Source: an uncultured Psychromonas sp.
GTDB taxonomy: Bacteria; Pseudomonadota; Gammaproteobacteria; Enterobacterales; Psychromonadaceae
DNA length: 64,000 bases
Assembly: GCF_947489755.1 (NCBI RefSeq)
Contig: NZ_CANLFB010000002.1
Span: 172,614-236,613, forward strand
Direction of reading: 5' to 3'
Position numbers and translations under genes: made by a program. The notes under the pieces are model-generated. The model had not been told where the DNA came from. It did no database searches and was given only the letters and a program-made list of their open reading frames with translations. Shown piece by piece: positions 54,988 to 64,000 of this stretch; within the stretch, counting starts at the first letter, position 1; every line of letters starts with the position of its first letter.

Positions 54988-56091
54988 ATGTTAGAGAAAT
55001 TATTAGGTTACTTAGATAAATCAAAAGGATCTGACTTATATATTTCTGTTGGTCTTCCACCAACGATTAAATTAAATGGTCGGTTAGAGTCGTTATCAGA
55101 AGATGACCTTATGGCCGATGATATTTATGATTTATTAGAAAGCGCATTGGATGAAGATAGCTTCATTGAATTTAAACGTAAAAAAGAAGCTAACTTTGCT
55201 CTGCATATTCCAAGTATCGGGCGTTTTCGTATTAGTGCTTTTATGCAAAAAGACTCCCCTGGTATTGTGGTGCGTCGGATCCAAGAAAAAATTCCTACTT
55301 TTAATGACTTACTATTACCTGAACAATTAAAAGATGCCTGCATGGCTAAACGTGGCTTAATCTTATTTGTTGGAGCGACAGGGGCAGGTAAGTCAAGCAC
55401 ACAAGCAGCAATGATTGGCTACCGTAATACACATGCATCGGGGCATATTTTTACTGTTGAAGATCCGATTGAATTTATACATGAACATGCTCGTTCTGTT
55501 ATTACGCAAAGAGAAGTAGGGTTAGATACAGATTCTTTTGAGGAAGCATTACGTAATTCATTACGACAAGCACCTGATGTCATTGTTCAAGGTGAGATTA
55601 GAACCCGTGAAACAATGGAGTTTGCATTAAACTTTGCTGGAACAGGGCATCTTTGTATGGCAACTTTACATGCAAATAATGCAAACCAAGCGTTAGACCG
55701 TATTTTACATTTAGTGCCTAAAGAAGTTCATCGTCAATTCTTGTATGATTTGTCTGTTAATTTAAAAGCGATTGTGGCTCAACAATTAATTCCTACACCA
55801 GACGGGAAAGGAAGCAGAGCGGCTTTTGAAATTTTGTTTAATACGCCGACGGTTGCCAATGCAATTCGTAAAGGTGAATTATATGATCTCAAAGAAATCA
55901 TGACCTCATCAACAGAGCACGGAATGCAAACCTTTGACCAAGCTCTATTTAAATTATATTCAGATGGTAGAATAAGTTATGTTGAAGCATTAGCGCATGC
56001 GGATTCAGAAAATGATTTACGTTTAATGATTAAATTGGAAATGGGCACTGAATCAACACCCAACACTTTAAGTCATTTAACCATTAACTGA
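54988..56091 (+). CDS. pilU: Type IV pilus ATPase PilU
   Basis: PilT-dependent pilus motor protein of 367 residues, with Walker [33 protein letters not shown] and [12 protein letters not shown]. The C-terminal extension beyond PilT is typical for PilU. It forms an operon with pilT, with GAGG before the ATG. The yaaA gene follows by 22 bp. Confidence 0.96.
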   Translation: MLEKLLGYLDKSKGSDLYISVGLPPTIKLNGRLESLSEDDLMADDIYDLLESALDEDSFIEFKRKKEANFALHIPSIGRFRISAFMQKDSPGIVVRRIQEKIPTFNDLLLPEQLKDACMAKRGLILFVGATGAGKSSTQAAMIGYRNTHASGHIFTVEDPIEFIHEHARSVITQREVGLDTDSFEEALRNSLRQAPDVIVQGEIRTRETMEFALNFAGTGHLCMATLHANNANQALDRILHLVPKEVHRQFLYDLSVNLKAIVAQQLIPTPDGKGSRAAFEILFNTPTVANAIRKGELYDLKEIMTSSTEHGMQTFDQALFKLYSDGRISYVEALAHADSENDLRLMIKLEMGTESTPNTLSHLTIN

Positions 56092-56113
56092 TATTGATAG
56101 ATTAGGAAAAAAT

Positions 56114-56890
56114 ATGATAGTTGTTATCTCTCCGGCAAAAACATTAGATTTTGAAACACCGGCGACGACTTCTGAATTTACAGAAGCAAATTTATTAAAG
56201 CAAAGTCAGTTATTAATAAATCGTTGTCAAGAATTATCAATGCAAGATATTGCTTCATTAATGAAAGTCAGCGATAAAATTGCAGGCTTAAATGTCGCGC
56301 GTTTTGCAGAATGGAAAACACCTTTTTCATTAACTAAAGATGCTAAACAATGTTTGTTCGCCTTTAAAGGTGATGTTTATACTGGTTTAGATGCTGAAAC
56401 GTTAAATGAAACGGCATTGCAATATTCACAACAGAATTTACGCATTCTATCTGGTTTATATGGTTTATTACGTCCTTTAGATTTAATGCTCGCATACAGA
56501 CTTGAAATGGGCACTCGTTTAGATAATGAACGTGGTACTAACCTTTATCAATTCTGGGGTGATTTAATCACTGAGCAATTAAACAAACAGCTAGCCGCTC
56601 AAGATTCTGCCTATTTAGTTAACTTAGCGTCTAATGAGTACTTTAAAGCGGTTAAAACTAAAGCGTTAAAAGCGACAGTGATAACGCCTATTTTTAAAGA
56701 TCAAAAAAATGGACAGTACAAAGTTATTAGCTTCTATGCGAAAAAAGCACGTGGTTTAATGACACGCTATATTATGGAAAATGAAATAACTGATATTGAA
56801 CAATTAAAAGGTTTCAGTGTTGATGGTTATTACTTTGTTGAAGCCGCTTCAACAGCAACTGATTTAGTTTTTCAGCGTGATGAGCAATAA
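56114..56890 (+). CDS. yaaA: Peroxide stress protein YaaA
   Basis: DUF328/UPF0246 protein of 258 residues ([12 protein letters not shown] at the N-terminus, [45 protein letters not shown]). It limits intracellular iron and DNA damage during peroxide stress in E. coli. It follows pilU by 22 bp and ends before a terminator, so it may be cotranscribed with the pilus genes. Confidence 0.95.
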   Translation: MIVVISPAKTLDFETPATTSEFTEANLLKQSQLLINRCQELSMQDIASLMKVSDKIAGLNVARFAEWKTPFSLTKDAKQCLFAFKGDVYTGLDAETLNETALQYSQQNLRILSGLYGLLRPLDLMLAYRLEMGTRLDNERGTNLYQFWGDLITEQLNKQLAAQDSAYLVNLASNEYFKAVKTKALKATVITPIFKDQKNGQYKVISFYAKKARGLMTRYIMENEITDIEQLKGFSVDGYYFVEAASTATDLVFQRDEQ

Positions 56891-56930
56891 TAACTGATTA
56901 GTTTTATAGCTTACGTACGCAGCTTAGTGA

Positions 56931-56972
56931 AAAGCCCCATTCTGTTATTGATACGGAATGGGGCTTTAATAT
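56931..56972 (+). terminator. Rho-independent terminator after yaaA
   Basis: AAAGCCCCATTC (56931-56942) pairs with GAATGGGGCTTT (56956-56967), loop 13 nt, followed by an AT-rich tail. The A-run and T-run suit either direction. Confidence 0.8.
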
Positions 56973-57033
56973 TTTAGATTGAAACGTTTAGGTATTTAAA
57001 GGTTTATATGCTCTACTATTCGCGCTTAATTAT

Positions 57034-57837
57034 TTAATTTAAAGCAACGCTTAAAATCGCATCCATCTTAATCGCAACACCATGCTCTTTGGATGATTGA
57101 GTAATTTCGGCATCAGGCAGTGCATTTAAAAGATCTTGTTGTGAGTTAGCCATTAATATAGGTTTACCAACCATTTTTAACATTTCAACGTCATTCATTC
57201 CATCACCAAAAGCAATTGCTTGTTGGGTGGTTAAATTCATTGTCTTCAGAACGGCATTTACCGCTGCACCTTTATTGGTATTCGCTTCCATGACCTCTAA
57301 GCATTTATCTAATGAGAAAGTCAGGTTAATCCTATCTGCAAACTGTGCGTGTAATGTTTTATAAATCACATCTAACTTTTCTCTATCTCCCCAAAAAAAT
57401 ATTTTAATAGTGTTTGATTTGTCGATTACTTTTAAGTCAGTTGCTTGGCAATGAAAGTCTGTATCAATGCTCATGCCTGTTAACGCTTGTATTGAAAAGT
57501 TAGCGAACCATGCTTGATCTGTAAATAAGTTTATTTGTACCGATGGATCGAAACTACTTTCACAGATAGCCGTTGCGATATCAGTAGGTAAGTTCTGCTT
57601 TAAAATAATATGGCCGTGTTGATCATGTATACGCGCCCCATTTGAAGTGATCAGAGGAATTGGTGCACCTAACTCATCTTGAATTTTTTTGGCCTCTATG
57701 TAATGGCGTCCAGTGGCGATAACAAACTTTCTACCACTGTTTCTCCATTGCTGAATACTTTCTGTAGTTTTACTTGACACTTTATGGTCTGGTCCAAGTA
57801 AGGTTCCATCAAGATCTGAGATGGCTATTTTATACAT
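57034..57837 (-). CDS. yigL: HAD-IIB (Cof-type) phosphatase, YigL-like
   Basis: Cytosolic phosphatase of 267 residues. Catalytic Asp8/Asp10 (ISDLDGTLLG), ATGRHY, and the late motif FGDGMNDVEML are present, with the type IIB cap between. The gene order pldB-yigL matches E. coli, where YigL dephosphorylates pyridoxal phosphate and sugar phosphates. It overlaps pldB by 13 bp. Confidence 0.88.
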   Translation of the reverse strand: MYKIAISDLDGTLLGPDHKVSSKTTESIQQWRNSGRKFVIATGRHYIEAKKIQDELGAPIPLITSNGARIHDQHGHIILKQNLPTDIATAICESSFDPSVQINLFTDQAWFANFSIQALTGMSIDTDFHCQATDLKVIDKSNTIKIFFWGDREKLDVIYKTLHAQFADRINLTFSLDKCLEVMEANTNKGAAVNAVLKTMNLTTQQAIAFGDGMNDVEMLKMVGKPILMANSQQDLLNALPDAEITQSSKEHGVAIKMDAILSVALN

Positions 57838-58952
57838 GACAGTTTACCTTGTTGAGATTGTTGAAAGAAATCGAGTACTTCGTTTATTGCTGGTATTCTG
57901 TATTGGTCTTGCTCTAACAGTAGTTCATGTCGAGCACCTTCTATACGTATCAACTTATTACCCTTGCAATGTTTTGTATTGGCAAAAAATGCATCTTGGC
58001 CTTGTTCTGTTACAACCGTGTCTGCGCCACCCTTAATAACCATAATAGGGATATCAATATTCGAGGCATTTTGAATCGCTTTTTCTGTTGCAAATAAACT
58101 TTCATTTATCCAGCGCATTGTCGGTCCACCCAATTGAGTTTCAGGTGTTTCATTGAATGTATTTGAACTAGATAGGAAGCGTTTAGAACTACTGGTTAAT
58201 ACATTGTGCTCAAAAGGAGTTTGTTTATAAGGGCCTACTCCTGGTGCATAACAAGCTATATCACTAAACCAACGACAGATTAGGTTACTGATATAAGTAA
58301 TTACCTTTGCAACAAAAACAGGCAGAGCCCCGAGATTAATAGAAAACATAGGGCTCAATAAAACAGCTGCAGAGAAAGGGTGTGGTTGTTCTTCTAAATA
58401 TAAAGCGCCTATCGCACTGCCCATTGAATGAGCCAATATAAAACGAGACTGGTAATGTCGTTCTAACTGTAATGAATTTACAAAGGTAGTTAGGTCGGTA
58501 ATATAATCATTAAAATTTTGAACATGACCACGATGTGCATCACCACCTAAGCGACTTGAAAATCCCTGACCACGATGATCAATTAAAAAAACGTCATATC
58601 CTTGGTGACTTAAATCAAAAGCTAATTCTTTATATTTTAATACAGATTCATTGCGACCTTGACTAATGACAATAGCACTAGCACTGCCTGTTTTAATGTG
58701 AACGGTATTAATGGTGCCGCCCACTTCACTTTTGAATGTTTTAATTTGAGCATGTTTATCCCAAAAAGCATTAATAACAGGAGAGAAATGACTATCAAGG
58801 CTCGCTTCTGTATTGAGTTGATACTTATTATCTAAGCTGTTATCTAATTTACTGTTTAGTGTGCTCTCTAGCATTGGGGTATCAGCCTGACCTACGATAG
58901 GTAATAAAGTAAAAAGAAAAGGTAATAATAAAACTCTTAAAAAGTATGCCAT
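57825..58952 (-). CDS. pldB: Lysophospholipase-like alpha/beta hydrolase, PldB-like
   Basis: Serine hydrolase of 375 residues of the monoacylglycerol-lipase/PldB type. The nucleophile elbow is AHSMGS, the oxyanion segment is near IDHRGQGFSSR, and a late Asp/His pair (GGADTVV, GARHELL) completes the triad. Residues 1-24 form a signal peptide or N-terminal anchor ending GQA. E. coli PldB has no such peptide, so this version may act in the periplasm. The neighbour yigL supports the assignment. Confidence 0.85.
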   Translation of the reverse strand: MAYFLRVLLLPFLFTLLPIVGQADTPMLESTLNSKLDNSLDNKYQLNTEASLDSHFSPVINAFWDKHAQIKTFKSEVGGTINTVHIKTGSASAIVISQGRNESVLKYKELAFDLSHQGYDVFLIDHRGQGFSSRLGGDAHRGHVQNFNDYITDLTTFVNSLQLERHYQSRFILAHSMGSAIGALYLEEQPHPFSAAVLLSPMFSINLGALPVFVAKVITYISNLICRWFSDIACYAPGVGPYKQTPFEHNVLTSSSKRFLSSSNTFNETPETQLGGPTMRWINESLFATEKAIQNASNIDIPIMVIKGGADTVVTEQGQDAFFANTKHCKGNKLIRIEGARHELLLEQDQYRIPAINEVLDFFQQSQQGKLSCIK

Positions 58953-59080
58953 ATAAACTCTGTTTTGATTAAGTGTTAACTAGGTTTTGTTTAAGAGGAT
59001 ATTGATACTAATCTACTATGAAAGTAGTTTAATAAAAAGAGTAGGAATGTGTCGGCGTTGCTTTAAGAAAGTGTAGTGAC

Positions 59081-59110
59081 AAAAAACCACGCAATAAAAG
59101 CGTGGTTTTA
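59081..59110 (-). terminator. Terminator after proS
   Basis: Read leftward, AAAACCACGC, a short loop and GCGTGGTTTTTT form a good hairpin with T-run. Confidence 0.88.
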
Positions 59111-59141
59111 ATAAGTGTATATTAAAAGGTTATGTTCTTAT

Positions 59142-60863
59142 TTAAGCAAATTTCGCTTTAATAAATTCAACCACTTCCTCAATTTTAACTTCTTTTTTCT
59201 CACCAGAAGCACGATCTTTATATTCAATAACACCGTTATCAATACTACGATCGCCAATGACTAAGGTATGTGGAATACCGATTAGCTCAGCATCTGCAAA
59301 CATAATACCTGGACGTTCTTTACGATCATCTAATAATACTTCAATACCGGCTGCTGTTAACTCGGCGTAATATTGCTCTGCTAAATCTGCAACACGATGA
59401 GATTTTTTCATATTCATCGGCACGATAACAACAGCGAAAGGCGCAAGTGTATCATTCCAGATAATACCGTTTGCATCATTGTTCTGTTCAATGGCTGCTG
59501 CAACAATACGTGAAATACCAATGCCGTAACAACCCATGGTCATTACTTGGTTTTTGCCTTGTTGGTTTAATACTGCAGCATTCATTGATTTTGCGTACGT
59601 ATCACCTAATTGGAAAATATGACCCACTTCGATACCACGTGCTATTGATAGTGTACCTTTACCACATGGACTTGGGTCACCTTCAACAACTTCACGTAAA
59701 TCAGCAATTTCATAATCACTAATATCGCGATCCCAGTTAACGCCAGTTAAATGTTTACCTGTTTCGTTTGCACCACAAACAAAGTCAGCTAATTTTTCAG
59801 CTGAGCGATCCACAATAGTACGGATAGTTAAGCCTTTAGGACCGATTGAACCCGCATCACAATTTGCAGCATCCATAATCTGTTGAGCACTTGCAAAGCA
59901 TAATGGACTTGCAATGCCTTCAATATGCTCAACTTTAATCTCGTTCAAGTTGTGATCGCCGCGTAATACTAATGCGATAACAGGTACAGCCTCATCTTTC
60001 TTTACTTCACCTTGTACTAATAGGGTTTTTACTACTTGTGAAGCAGGAATATTAAGTAAGTTACTAACATCATCAATAGTATGTACATCTGGTGTATCAA
60101 TGATTGCAACATCTGCATTTGCTGCTGGGCGTTCAAACGTTGGCGTAAGCGCTTCTGCTTTTTCAATGTTTGCTGCGTAATCACTTTGGTCCGAAAATAC
60201 AATCGCATCTTCACCGCTTGATGCTAAAACATGGAACTCATGAGAAGCACTACCACCAATACTACCTGTATCAGCTATCACTGGACGATACTCTAGCCCT
60301 AAACGATCAAAAATACGGCAGTAAGCATTGAACATATTTTGATATGTTTTTTCTAAACACTCTTGCTCAAGGTGGAAAGAGTAAGCGTCTTTCATGGTGA
60401 ATTCACGTGCGCGCATCACACCAAAACGAGGACGAGTTTCATCACGGAATTTAGTTTGAATTTGGAATAAGTTAAGTGGCAGCTGTTTGTAACTATTAAC
60501 TTCTTTACGTACTAATTCTGTTACCACTTCTTCATGCGTTGGACCTAAAACGAAATCACGGTTGTTACGATCTTTAATACGTAACAACTCTCCACCGAAT
60601 TTGTCCCAACGACCTGTTTCATGCCATAAATCTGCTGGTTGTACGACGGGCATTAAAATTTCAACAACACCTGCACGTTCCATTTCTTCACGCACAATGT
60701 TTTCTACTTTACGTAAAACGCGCAAACCTGTCGGCAACCAAGTGTATAGACCTGATGCTAATTTACGGATCATACCTGCGCGTAACATCAGCTGGTGGCT
60801 GGCAATTACTGCATCACTTGGTGCTTCTTTTTGAGTGGATAATAAATAATTGGTAGTACGCAT
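59142..60863 (-). CDS. proS: Prolyl-tRNA synthetase (bacterial type, with editing domain)
   Basis: Class II synthetase of 573 residues. The motifs of the ProS catalytic core are present ([17 protein letters not shown], motif 2 [27 protein letters not shown] motif 3 as [13 protein letters not shown]). The inserted YbaK-like editing domain (about 225-400) is intact. It charges proline to tRNA in the cytosol. It is monocistronic. Confidence 0.97.
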   Translation of the reverse strand: MRTTNYLLSTQKEAPSDAVIASHQLMLRAGMIRKLASGLYTWLPTGLRVLRKVENIVREEMERAGVVEILMPVVQPADLWHETGRWDKFGGELLRIKDRNNRDFVLGPTHEEVVTELVRKEVNSYKQLPLNLFQIQTKFRDETRPRFGVMRAREFTMKDAYSFHLEQECLEKTYQNMFNAYCRIFDRLGLEYRPVIADTGSIGGSASHEFHVLASSGEDAIVFSDQSDYAANIEKAEALTPTFERPAANADVAIIDTPDVHTIDDVSNLLNIPASQVVKTLLVQGEVKKDEAVPVIALVLRGDHNLNEIKVEHIEGIASPLCFASAQQIMDAANCDAGSIGPKGLTIRTIVDRSAEKLADFVCGANETGKHLTGVNWDRDISDYEIADLREVVEGDPSPCGKGTLSIARGIEVGHIFQLGDTYAKSMNAAVLNQQGKNQVMTMGCYGIGISRIVAAAIEQNNDANGIIWNDTLAPFAVVIVPMNMKKSHRVADLAEQYYAELTAAGIEVLLDDRKERPGIMFADAELIGIPHTLVIGDRSIDNGVIEYKDRASGEKKEVKIEEVVEFIKAKFA

Positions 60864-61027
60864 GGTGATCCTTGTTGATAGTTTTCTATCGATTGCTTAT
60901 ATAAAAGTTGGCTGATTTTAGCAGTCGATGGCTATGGACTAAAGCACTGTTAACTGTTTTAACTCAATAATGTTGTGTTTTTGCCCTAAATTTAGTTAGT
61001 TTTACATAATCTTTAAGAGGAACCTAT

Positions 61028-61579
61028 ATGCAACGATATCTAAAACCAGCAAAACATAGTTTAGTGATTATGTTGTGCTGTACCATTTTATTACTTATTA
61101 ATAGTGTTTTTACCGTTAATCGTTTTGGTATTGCTCCGCGAGAAGCCAGCCATTTATCGGGAATACTCTTTGCTCCATTTCTACATGGCGGTTGGGCACA
61201 TCTGATTAGTAACTTTTTTCCTTTTGTTATTTTTTCAAGTTTAATTGGATTACATAGTTTAAGACGTTTTTGGCTTGTTTTTATATTATCGATATTAAGC
61301 ACGGGGACTTTAGTTTGGTTATTTGCGAGAGGTGGCAGTATTCATATTGGGATGAGTGGGGTCGTTTATGCCATGTGGGGATACTTAATTGTTTACGGAT
61401 TTAGACAAAGGCATTTTAGAGATATCATTATCTCTGTATTAGTCTTAGTCGTTTATGGAGGGTTAGTGTTTGGTGTCTTACCGAGTTCACCCAACATCTC
61501 TTATGAAAGTCATTTATTTGGTGCTTTAGCGGGTGGTGTTATTGGTTATCTTTTATCAAAGTCTAAAGTAAGTGTATAA
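61028..61579 (+). CDS. Rhomboid family intramembrane serine protease
   Basis: Six-TM protein of 183 residues. The catalytic dyad is Ser110 in GMSGVVYAMWGY and His162 in SHLFGALAGG. The conserved HGGWAHLISN (residues 53-62) carries the usual rhomboid His/Asn. It is small, lacking the cytosolic domain of GlpG. AGAGGAA precedes the ATG. It is monocistronic; substrates are unknown. Confidence 0.93.
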   Translation: MQRYLKPAKHSLVIMLCCTILLLINSVFTVNRFGIAPREASHLSGILFAPFLHGGWAHLISNFFPFVIFSSLIGLHSLRRFWLVFILSILSTGTLVWLFARGGSIHIGMSGVVYAMWGYLIVYGFRQRHFRDIIISVLVLVVYGGLVFGVLPSSPNISYESHLFGALAGGVIGYLLSKSKVSV

Positions 61580-61588
61580 AAATAAGAA

Positions 61589-61624
61589 CGACTTAATGGT
61601 ATGACAGCGTTTACCATTAGGTCG
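61589..61624. other. Hairpin between convergent rhomboid and trmO genes
   Basis: CGACTTAATGGT pairs with ACCATTAGGTCG (one G-T pair), 12-nt loop. No T-run follows, so a terminator role is weak. Confidence 0.5.
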
Positions 61625-61720
61625 CTACAAGTTAAGCTTTGGATCTTTAAAAATTGACTATTGAATCGAAGTAATTGCACTTATCTATGCAAATTTAGGT
61701 TTATGCGAATCTAGGAAGAA

Positions 61721-62446
61721 TCAAACCAATTCAATAGATAAAACAGTAATTGTGTCCAATGTGCATTGCCACTTAATATTAAAGTCAGAAAGGTGCATTG
61801 CATAAACCTTTGTATCTGGTTTTAGTTTTTTATAAGCAGGTCGCGGATCTTGTTGTAATACTTCAATAATAAATTGTTGTAAATCTTGATATTGTTCAGA
61901 TAACGCGTGAAGTTGTAAGCGAGCTTTGTCATTAAAGCTCACTGCTAATGTTAGTGCTGGAGATATTTGTGCAAAACCTGCTTTAGCTTCTGGAATAGAG
62001 TCGGCATAGGGAATATAAGGTTTAATATCAACAATAGGTGTGCCATCTACTAAATCTATATTACTCAATGAAAGGAATAACTTGCCATCGCGTTGAATCA
62101 ATCCATGAAACTCTACTAATGATAAACCAATTGAATTAGGACGATTTGGGCTACGAGTGGCAAATACACCAACTCGTTTATTACCTCCTAAGCGTGGAGG
62201 ACGTACAGTAGGAGACCACTTACTTTCAGTATCAGTGGTTGTTATGTTTTTATGGAACTCAAAAATTAGCCATAAATGACTAAAATCATCTAACCCATTA
62301 AAAGCATTAATATCATCATAGGGCGGTAATATCTCTAACTCCGCTTTTGCACTAGGCACTAAGCCCGGCTGTCTTGGTACTGCAAACTTCTCTTTATAGG
62401 GAGAGTGAATCGTTGCTATTACCTGATGCTGAAAATTATTCATCAA
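61721..62446 (-). CDS. trmO: tRNA (N6-threonylcarbamoyladenosine-37) N6-methyltransferase TrmO
   Basis: S-adenosylmethionine-dependent tRNA methyltransferase of 241 residues that makes m6t6A37, of the UPF0066 family. Motifs include GLVPSAKAELEILPPYDD, FEFHKN, GVFATRSPNRPNSIGLSLVE and DIKPYIPYAD. The gene overlaps the upstream rcsF by 11 bp, and this pairing is known in enterobacteria. Confidence 0.93.
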   Translation of the reverse strand: MMNNFQHQVIATIHSPYKEKFAVPRQPGLVPSAKAELEILPPYDDINAFNGLDDFSHLWLIFEFHKNITTTDTESKWSPTVRPPRLGGNKRVGVFATRSPNRPNSIGLSLVEFHGLIQRDGKLFLSLSNIDLVDGTPIVDIKPYIPYADSIPEAKAGFAQISPALTLAVSFNDKARLQLHALSEQYQDLQQFIIEVLQQDPRPAYKKLKPDTKVYAMHLSDFNIKWQCTLDTITVLSIELV

Positions 62447-62816
62447 CAGGTAGTTCTACATCTAATGCACGTCCGTAACAAATCACATTACTAACGCAGG
62501 TTTCATCTCGTTCAATATTGAGACAAGAGTGAAATATAATACCGTTAGCATTCATATCTGCGGCATTGAATCTTGCTTTAGTACGTGCTTCGCGTTGACT
62601 GGCAGGAACATCTATTTCAGCTTCCTGACAACTACTTCCTTCGACTGCACCTAAAACAGTATATTCGAGATCTAATAACTGTTTTTTATCATAAACAATT
62701 ACGTGAGAGGGTTTGAAGTAATTATCGAAGTTTTCCTTATCAACATTGGAGTGAAATTGATAATTACTACAACCAGAAACAAGGGCGATGAAAATAATAA
62801 CAATAAGTCTATTCAT
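62436..62816 (-). CDS. rcsF: Rcs stress sensor lipoprotein RcsF
   Basis: Outer-membrane lipoprotein of 126 residues. The lipobox ends at Cys16 (LVSGCSNY), followed by a small globular domain whose cysteines (SSCQEAE, HSCLN, ETCVSNVICYG) form RcsF-type disulfides. It signals envelope damage to the Rcs phosphorelay. It sits before trmO. Confidence 0.9.
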   Translation of the reverse strand: MNRLIVIIFIALVSGCSNYQFHSNVDKENFDNYFKPSHVIVYDKKQLLDLEYTVLGAVEGSSCQEAEIDVPASQREARTKARFNAADMNANGIIFHSCLNIERDETCVSNVICYGRALDVELPVDE

Positions 62817-62899
62817 AGTAGGTACTCTTTATTGATAGTAGGAGATAATAATGGATGGCATAATAACATCATTAAACAACGCTGAAATAGAGAAGTAAA

Positions 62900-63451
62900 A
62901 TGAGTAATGCAAAACCCGCAATATTTTTAGACCGAGATGGTGTCATTAACAAAGATAATGGTTATGTTTCACAGAGAGATGATTTTGAATTTATTGAAGG
63001 TACTATTGAAGCCTGTATTGAACTTCAGAAAAAAGGTTACCTACTAGTTGTTATCACCAACCAATCAGGAATTGCACGTGGTTTATTCACTGAAGCGCAA
63101 TTTAATACATTAACTGAATGGATGGATTGGTCTATGTCTGATCGCGGTGTCGATTTAGATGGTATTTACTATTGTCCTCATCATAGTGAAGAAGGCCAAG
63201 GTGAATTTAAAATTGACTGTGAATGCCGTAAGCCAAAACCTGGGATGTTAATGAATGCCATTGAAGATCTCAATATAGATATAGATGCATCAATTTTGGT
63301 GGGCGATAAAACGTCTGACTTACAAGCAGGTATCGCTGCAGGGATTAAAACTAACTATTTAGTACGTTCAGGTAAAGAGATCACTGAACAGGGCGAATCA
63401 TTAGCAACGGCTATATTTGATGATCTTGCTGCAATTGCTAAAGCCATCTAA
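62900..63451 (+). CDS. gmhB: D-glycero-beta-D-manno-heptose-1,7-bisphosphate 7-phosphatase
   Basis: HAD phosphatase of 183 residues in ADP-heptose synthesis for lipopolysaccharide core. Catalytic Asp11/Asp13 (FLDRDGVIN), TNQSG, the zinc-binding CPHH...CECRKP loop and VGDKTSDLQAG are present. In E. coli this gene also stands directly before an rRNA operon. Confidence 0.96.
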   Translation: MSNAKPAIFLDRDGVINKDNGYVSQRDDFEFIEGTIEACIELQKKGYLLVVITNQSGIARGLFTEAQFNTLTEWMDWSMSDRGVDLDGIYYCPHHSEEGQGEFKIDCECRKPKPGMLMNAIEDLNIDIDASILVGDKTSDLQAGIAAGIKTNYLVRSGKEITEQGESLATAIFDDLAAIAKAI

Positions 63452-63457
63452 TAACTC

Positions 63458-63466
63458 TGTGGATAA
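63458..63466 (-). promoter_or_regulatory. DnaA-box-like 9-mer
   Basis: TTATCCACA on the minus strand, a perfect DnaA box, 7 nt after gmhB. A degenerate copy may follow 30 bp downstream. A single box has little meaning by itself. Confidence 0.35.
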
Positions 63467-63540
63467 CTTGGTCATTTTTGTGTGTAACTTGTGGCCAAAG
63501 TAAGTATAAAAATTAATTGTAAATAATCATCATAAAACGC

Positions 63541-63568
63541 TTGCGAATAGTTTCGCTATCCCTATAAT
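63541..63568 (+). promoter_or_regulatory. rRNA promoter P1
   Basis: TTGCGA (63541-63546), 16-bp spacer, TATAAT (63563-63568), followed by a GC-rich discriminator ACGCCGCAC. An A/T-rich UP-element-like tract lies directly upstream. Confidence 0.8.
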
Positions 63569-63676
63569 ACGCCGCACAGACAAGGACGGAGGCGCAAGCC
63601 ACTAACCAAAACTGAGAATAGTTTTTAACGTATTAACGCTTCGTAGTTCGCTTCGAAATTAAGTTAAATTAAGACG

Positions 63677-63704
63677 TTGACATTGTTCGAAAGGCGCGTA
63701 ATAT
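63677..63704 (+). promoter_or_regulatory. rRNA promoter P2
   Basis: TTGACA (63677-63682), 16-bp spacer, TAATAT (63699-63704), then ACGCCGCC, a stringent-type discriminator. It lies about 130 bp after P1. Confidence 0.8.
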
Positions 63705-63725
63705 ACGCCGCCTAGCCTAAAGGCA

Positions 63726-63737
63726 CGCTCTTTAACA
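63726..63737 (+). promoter_or_regulatory. rRNA antitermination boxA
   Basis: CGCTCTTTAACA matches the boxA consensus of rRNA leaders. A boxC-like GTGTGAGCACTTG follows at about 63755. Confidence 0.85.
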
Positions 63738-63938
63738 ATTTAATCAAACAATCTGTGTGAGCACTTGTTGTTGATGTGATTTCAAAAAAATCAAAGTCCT
63801 TTCTTGTAAAGGCAACATCAATAATAGTGACACACGAATTAATTCATTAATTCAGAATAACAATCGTTGTTTATTTATAAGCAACAATAGTTTTAGTCAG
63901 TAATATTGAGTCGCAACTTAGGTTGCAAATTAAACTTT

Positions 63939-64000
63939 AAATTGAAGAGTTTGATCATGGCTCAGATTGAACGCTGGCGGCAGGCTTAACACATGCAAGT
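63939..64000 (+). rRNA. rrs: 16S ribosomal RNA, 5' end only
   Basis: The start AAATTGAAGAGTTTGATCAT and the following GGCTCAGATTGAACGCTGGC are the conserved 16S 5' end. The gene runs off the right edge of the window. Confidence 0.98.

Noticed and set aside
63458..63500. Replication origin near gmhB
   Set aside because: Only one good DnaA box, no cluster and no origin genes nearby; the region leads into an rRNA promoter.

Overview
The window is a 64 kb stretch of an AT-rich gammaproteobacterial chromosome, read to the first 62 bases of a 16S rRNA gene at the right end. Gene content and order (mutS-pncC-recA, yggS-proC-yggT-yggU-rdgB-hemW next to pilT-pilU, pldB-yigL, trmO-rcsF, gmhB beside an rRNA operon) suggest a marine, facultatively psychrophilic lineage such as Psychromonas, Vibrionaceae or a relative. 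I cannot fix the genus from the sequence alone. No tRNA, phage, insertion sequence or CRISPR array was seen.

Left part (1-14 kb): a glutathione-dependent formaldehyde dehydrogenase cut by the window edge, with a divergent LysR regulator; a chemoreceptor; a tripartite tricarboxylate transporter (tctC, tctB, tctA) followed by a CitA/CitB-type two-component pair; an esterase; an Lrp-type regulator divergent from a type 2 leuA.

Metal-uptake part (14.3-30.5 kb): an orphan OmpR-type response regulator with a His-rich insertion in its receiver domain; three TonB-dependent receptors, two of them tandem duplicates; a PiuC-type hydroxylase; a PepSY-type membrane protein; DUF2271 and DUF4198 proteins; two small envelope proteins; a cluster 9 metal ABC transporter; and a degenerate second binding protein. 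Fur-like boxes lie before the regulator and the receptors. A 17-nt direct-repeat motif is conserved before three receptors and the PepSY gene. Together this looks like an envelope-spanning metal or siderophore acquisition module with its own regulator. It is the most interesting part of the window.

Middle part (30.5-49 kb): an unrecognised two-TM protein read from a TTG start, guanine deaminase, a MazG-like protein, an OmpR/histidine kinase pair, a GAF protein, a Na/Pi cotransporter, mutS, pncC, recA with two LexA boxes, azlCD, a monooxygenase-fold protein, and a LysR/pirin/glutathionyl-hydroquinone reductase group.

Right part (49-64 kb): a conserved housekeeping block, namely hemW-rdgB-DUF4426-yggU-yggT-proC-yggS, divergent pilT-pilU-yaaA, then yigL-pldB, proS, a rhomboid protease, trmO-rcsF, gmhB, and an rRNA operon with two promoters and a boxA antiterminator.

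A recurring oddity is short degenerate tandem repeats (13-26 bp units), most of them between genes, at nine or more places.
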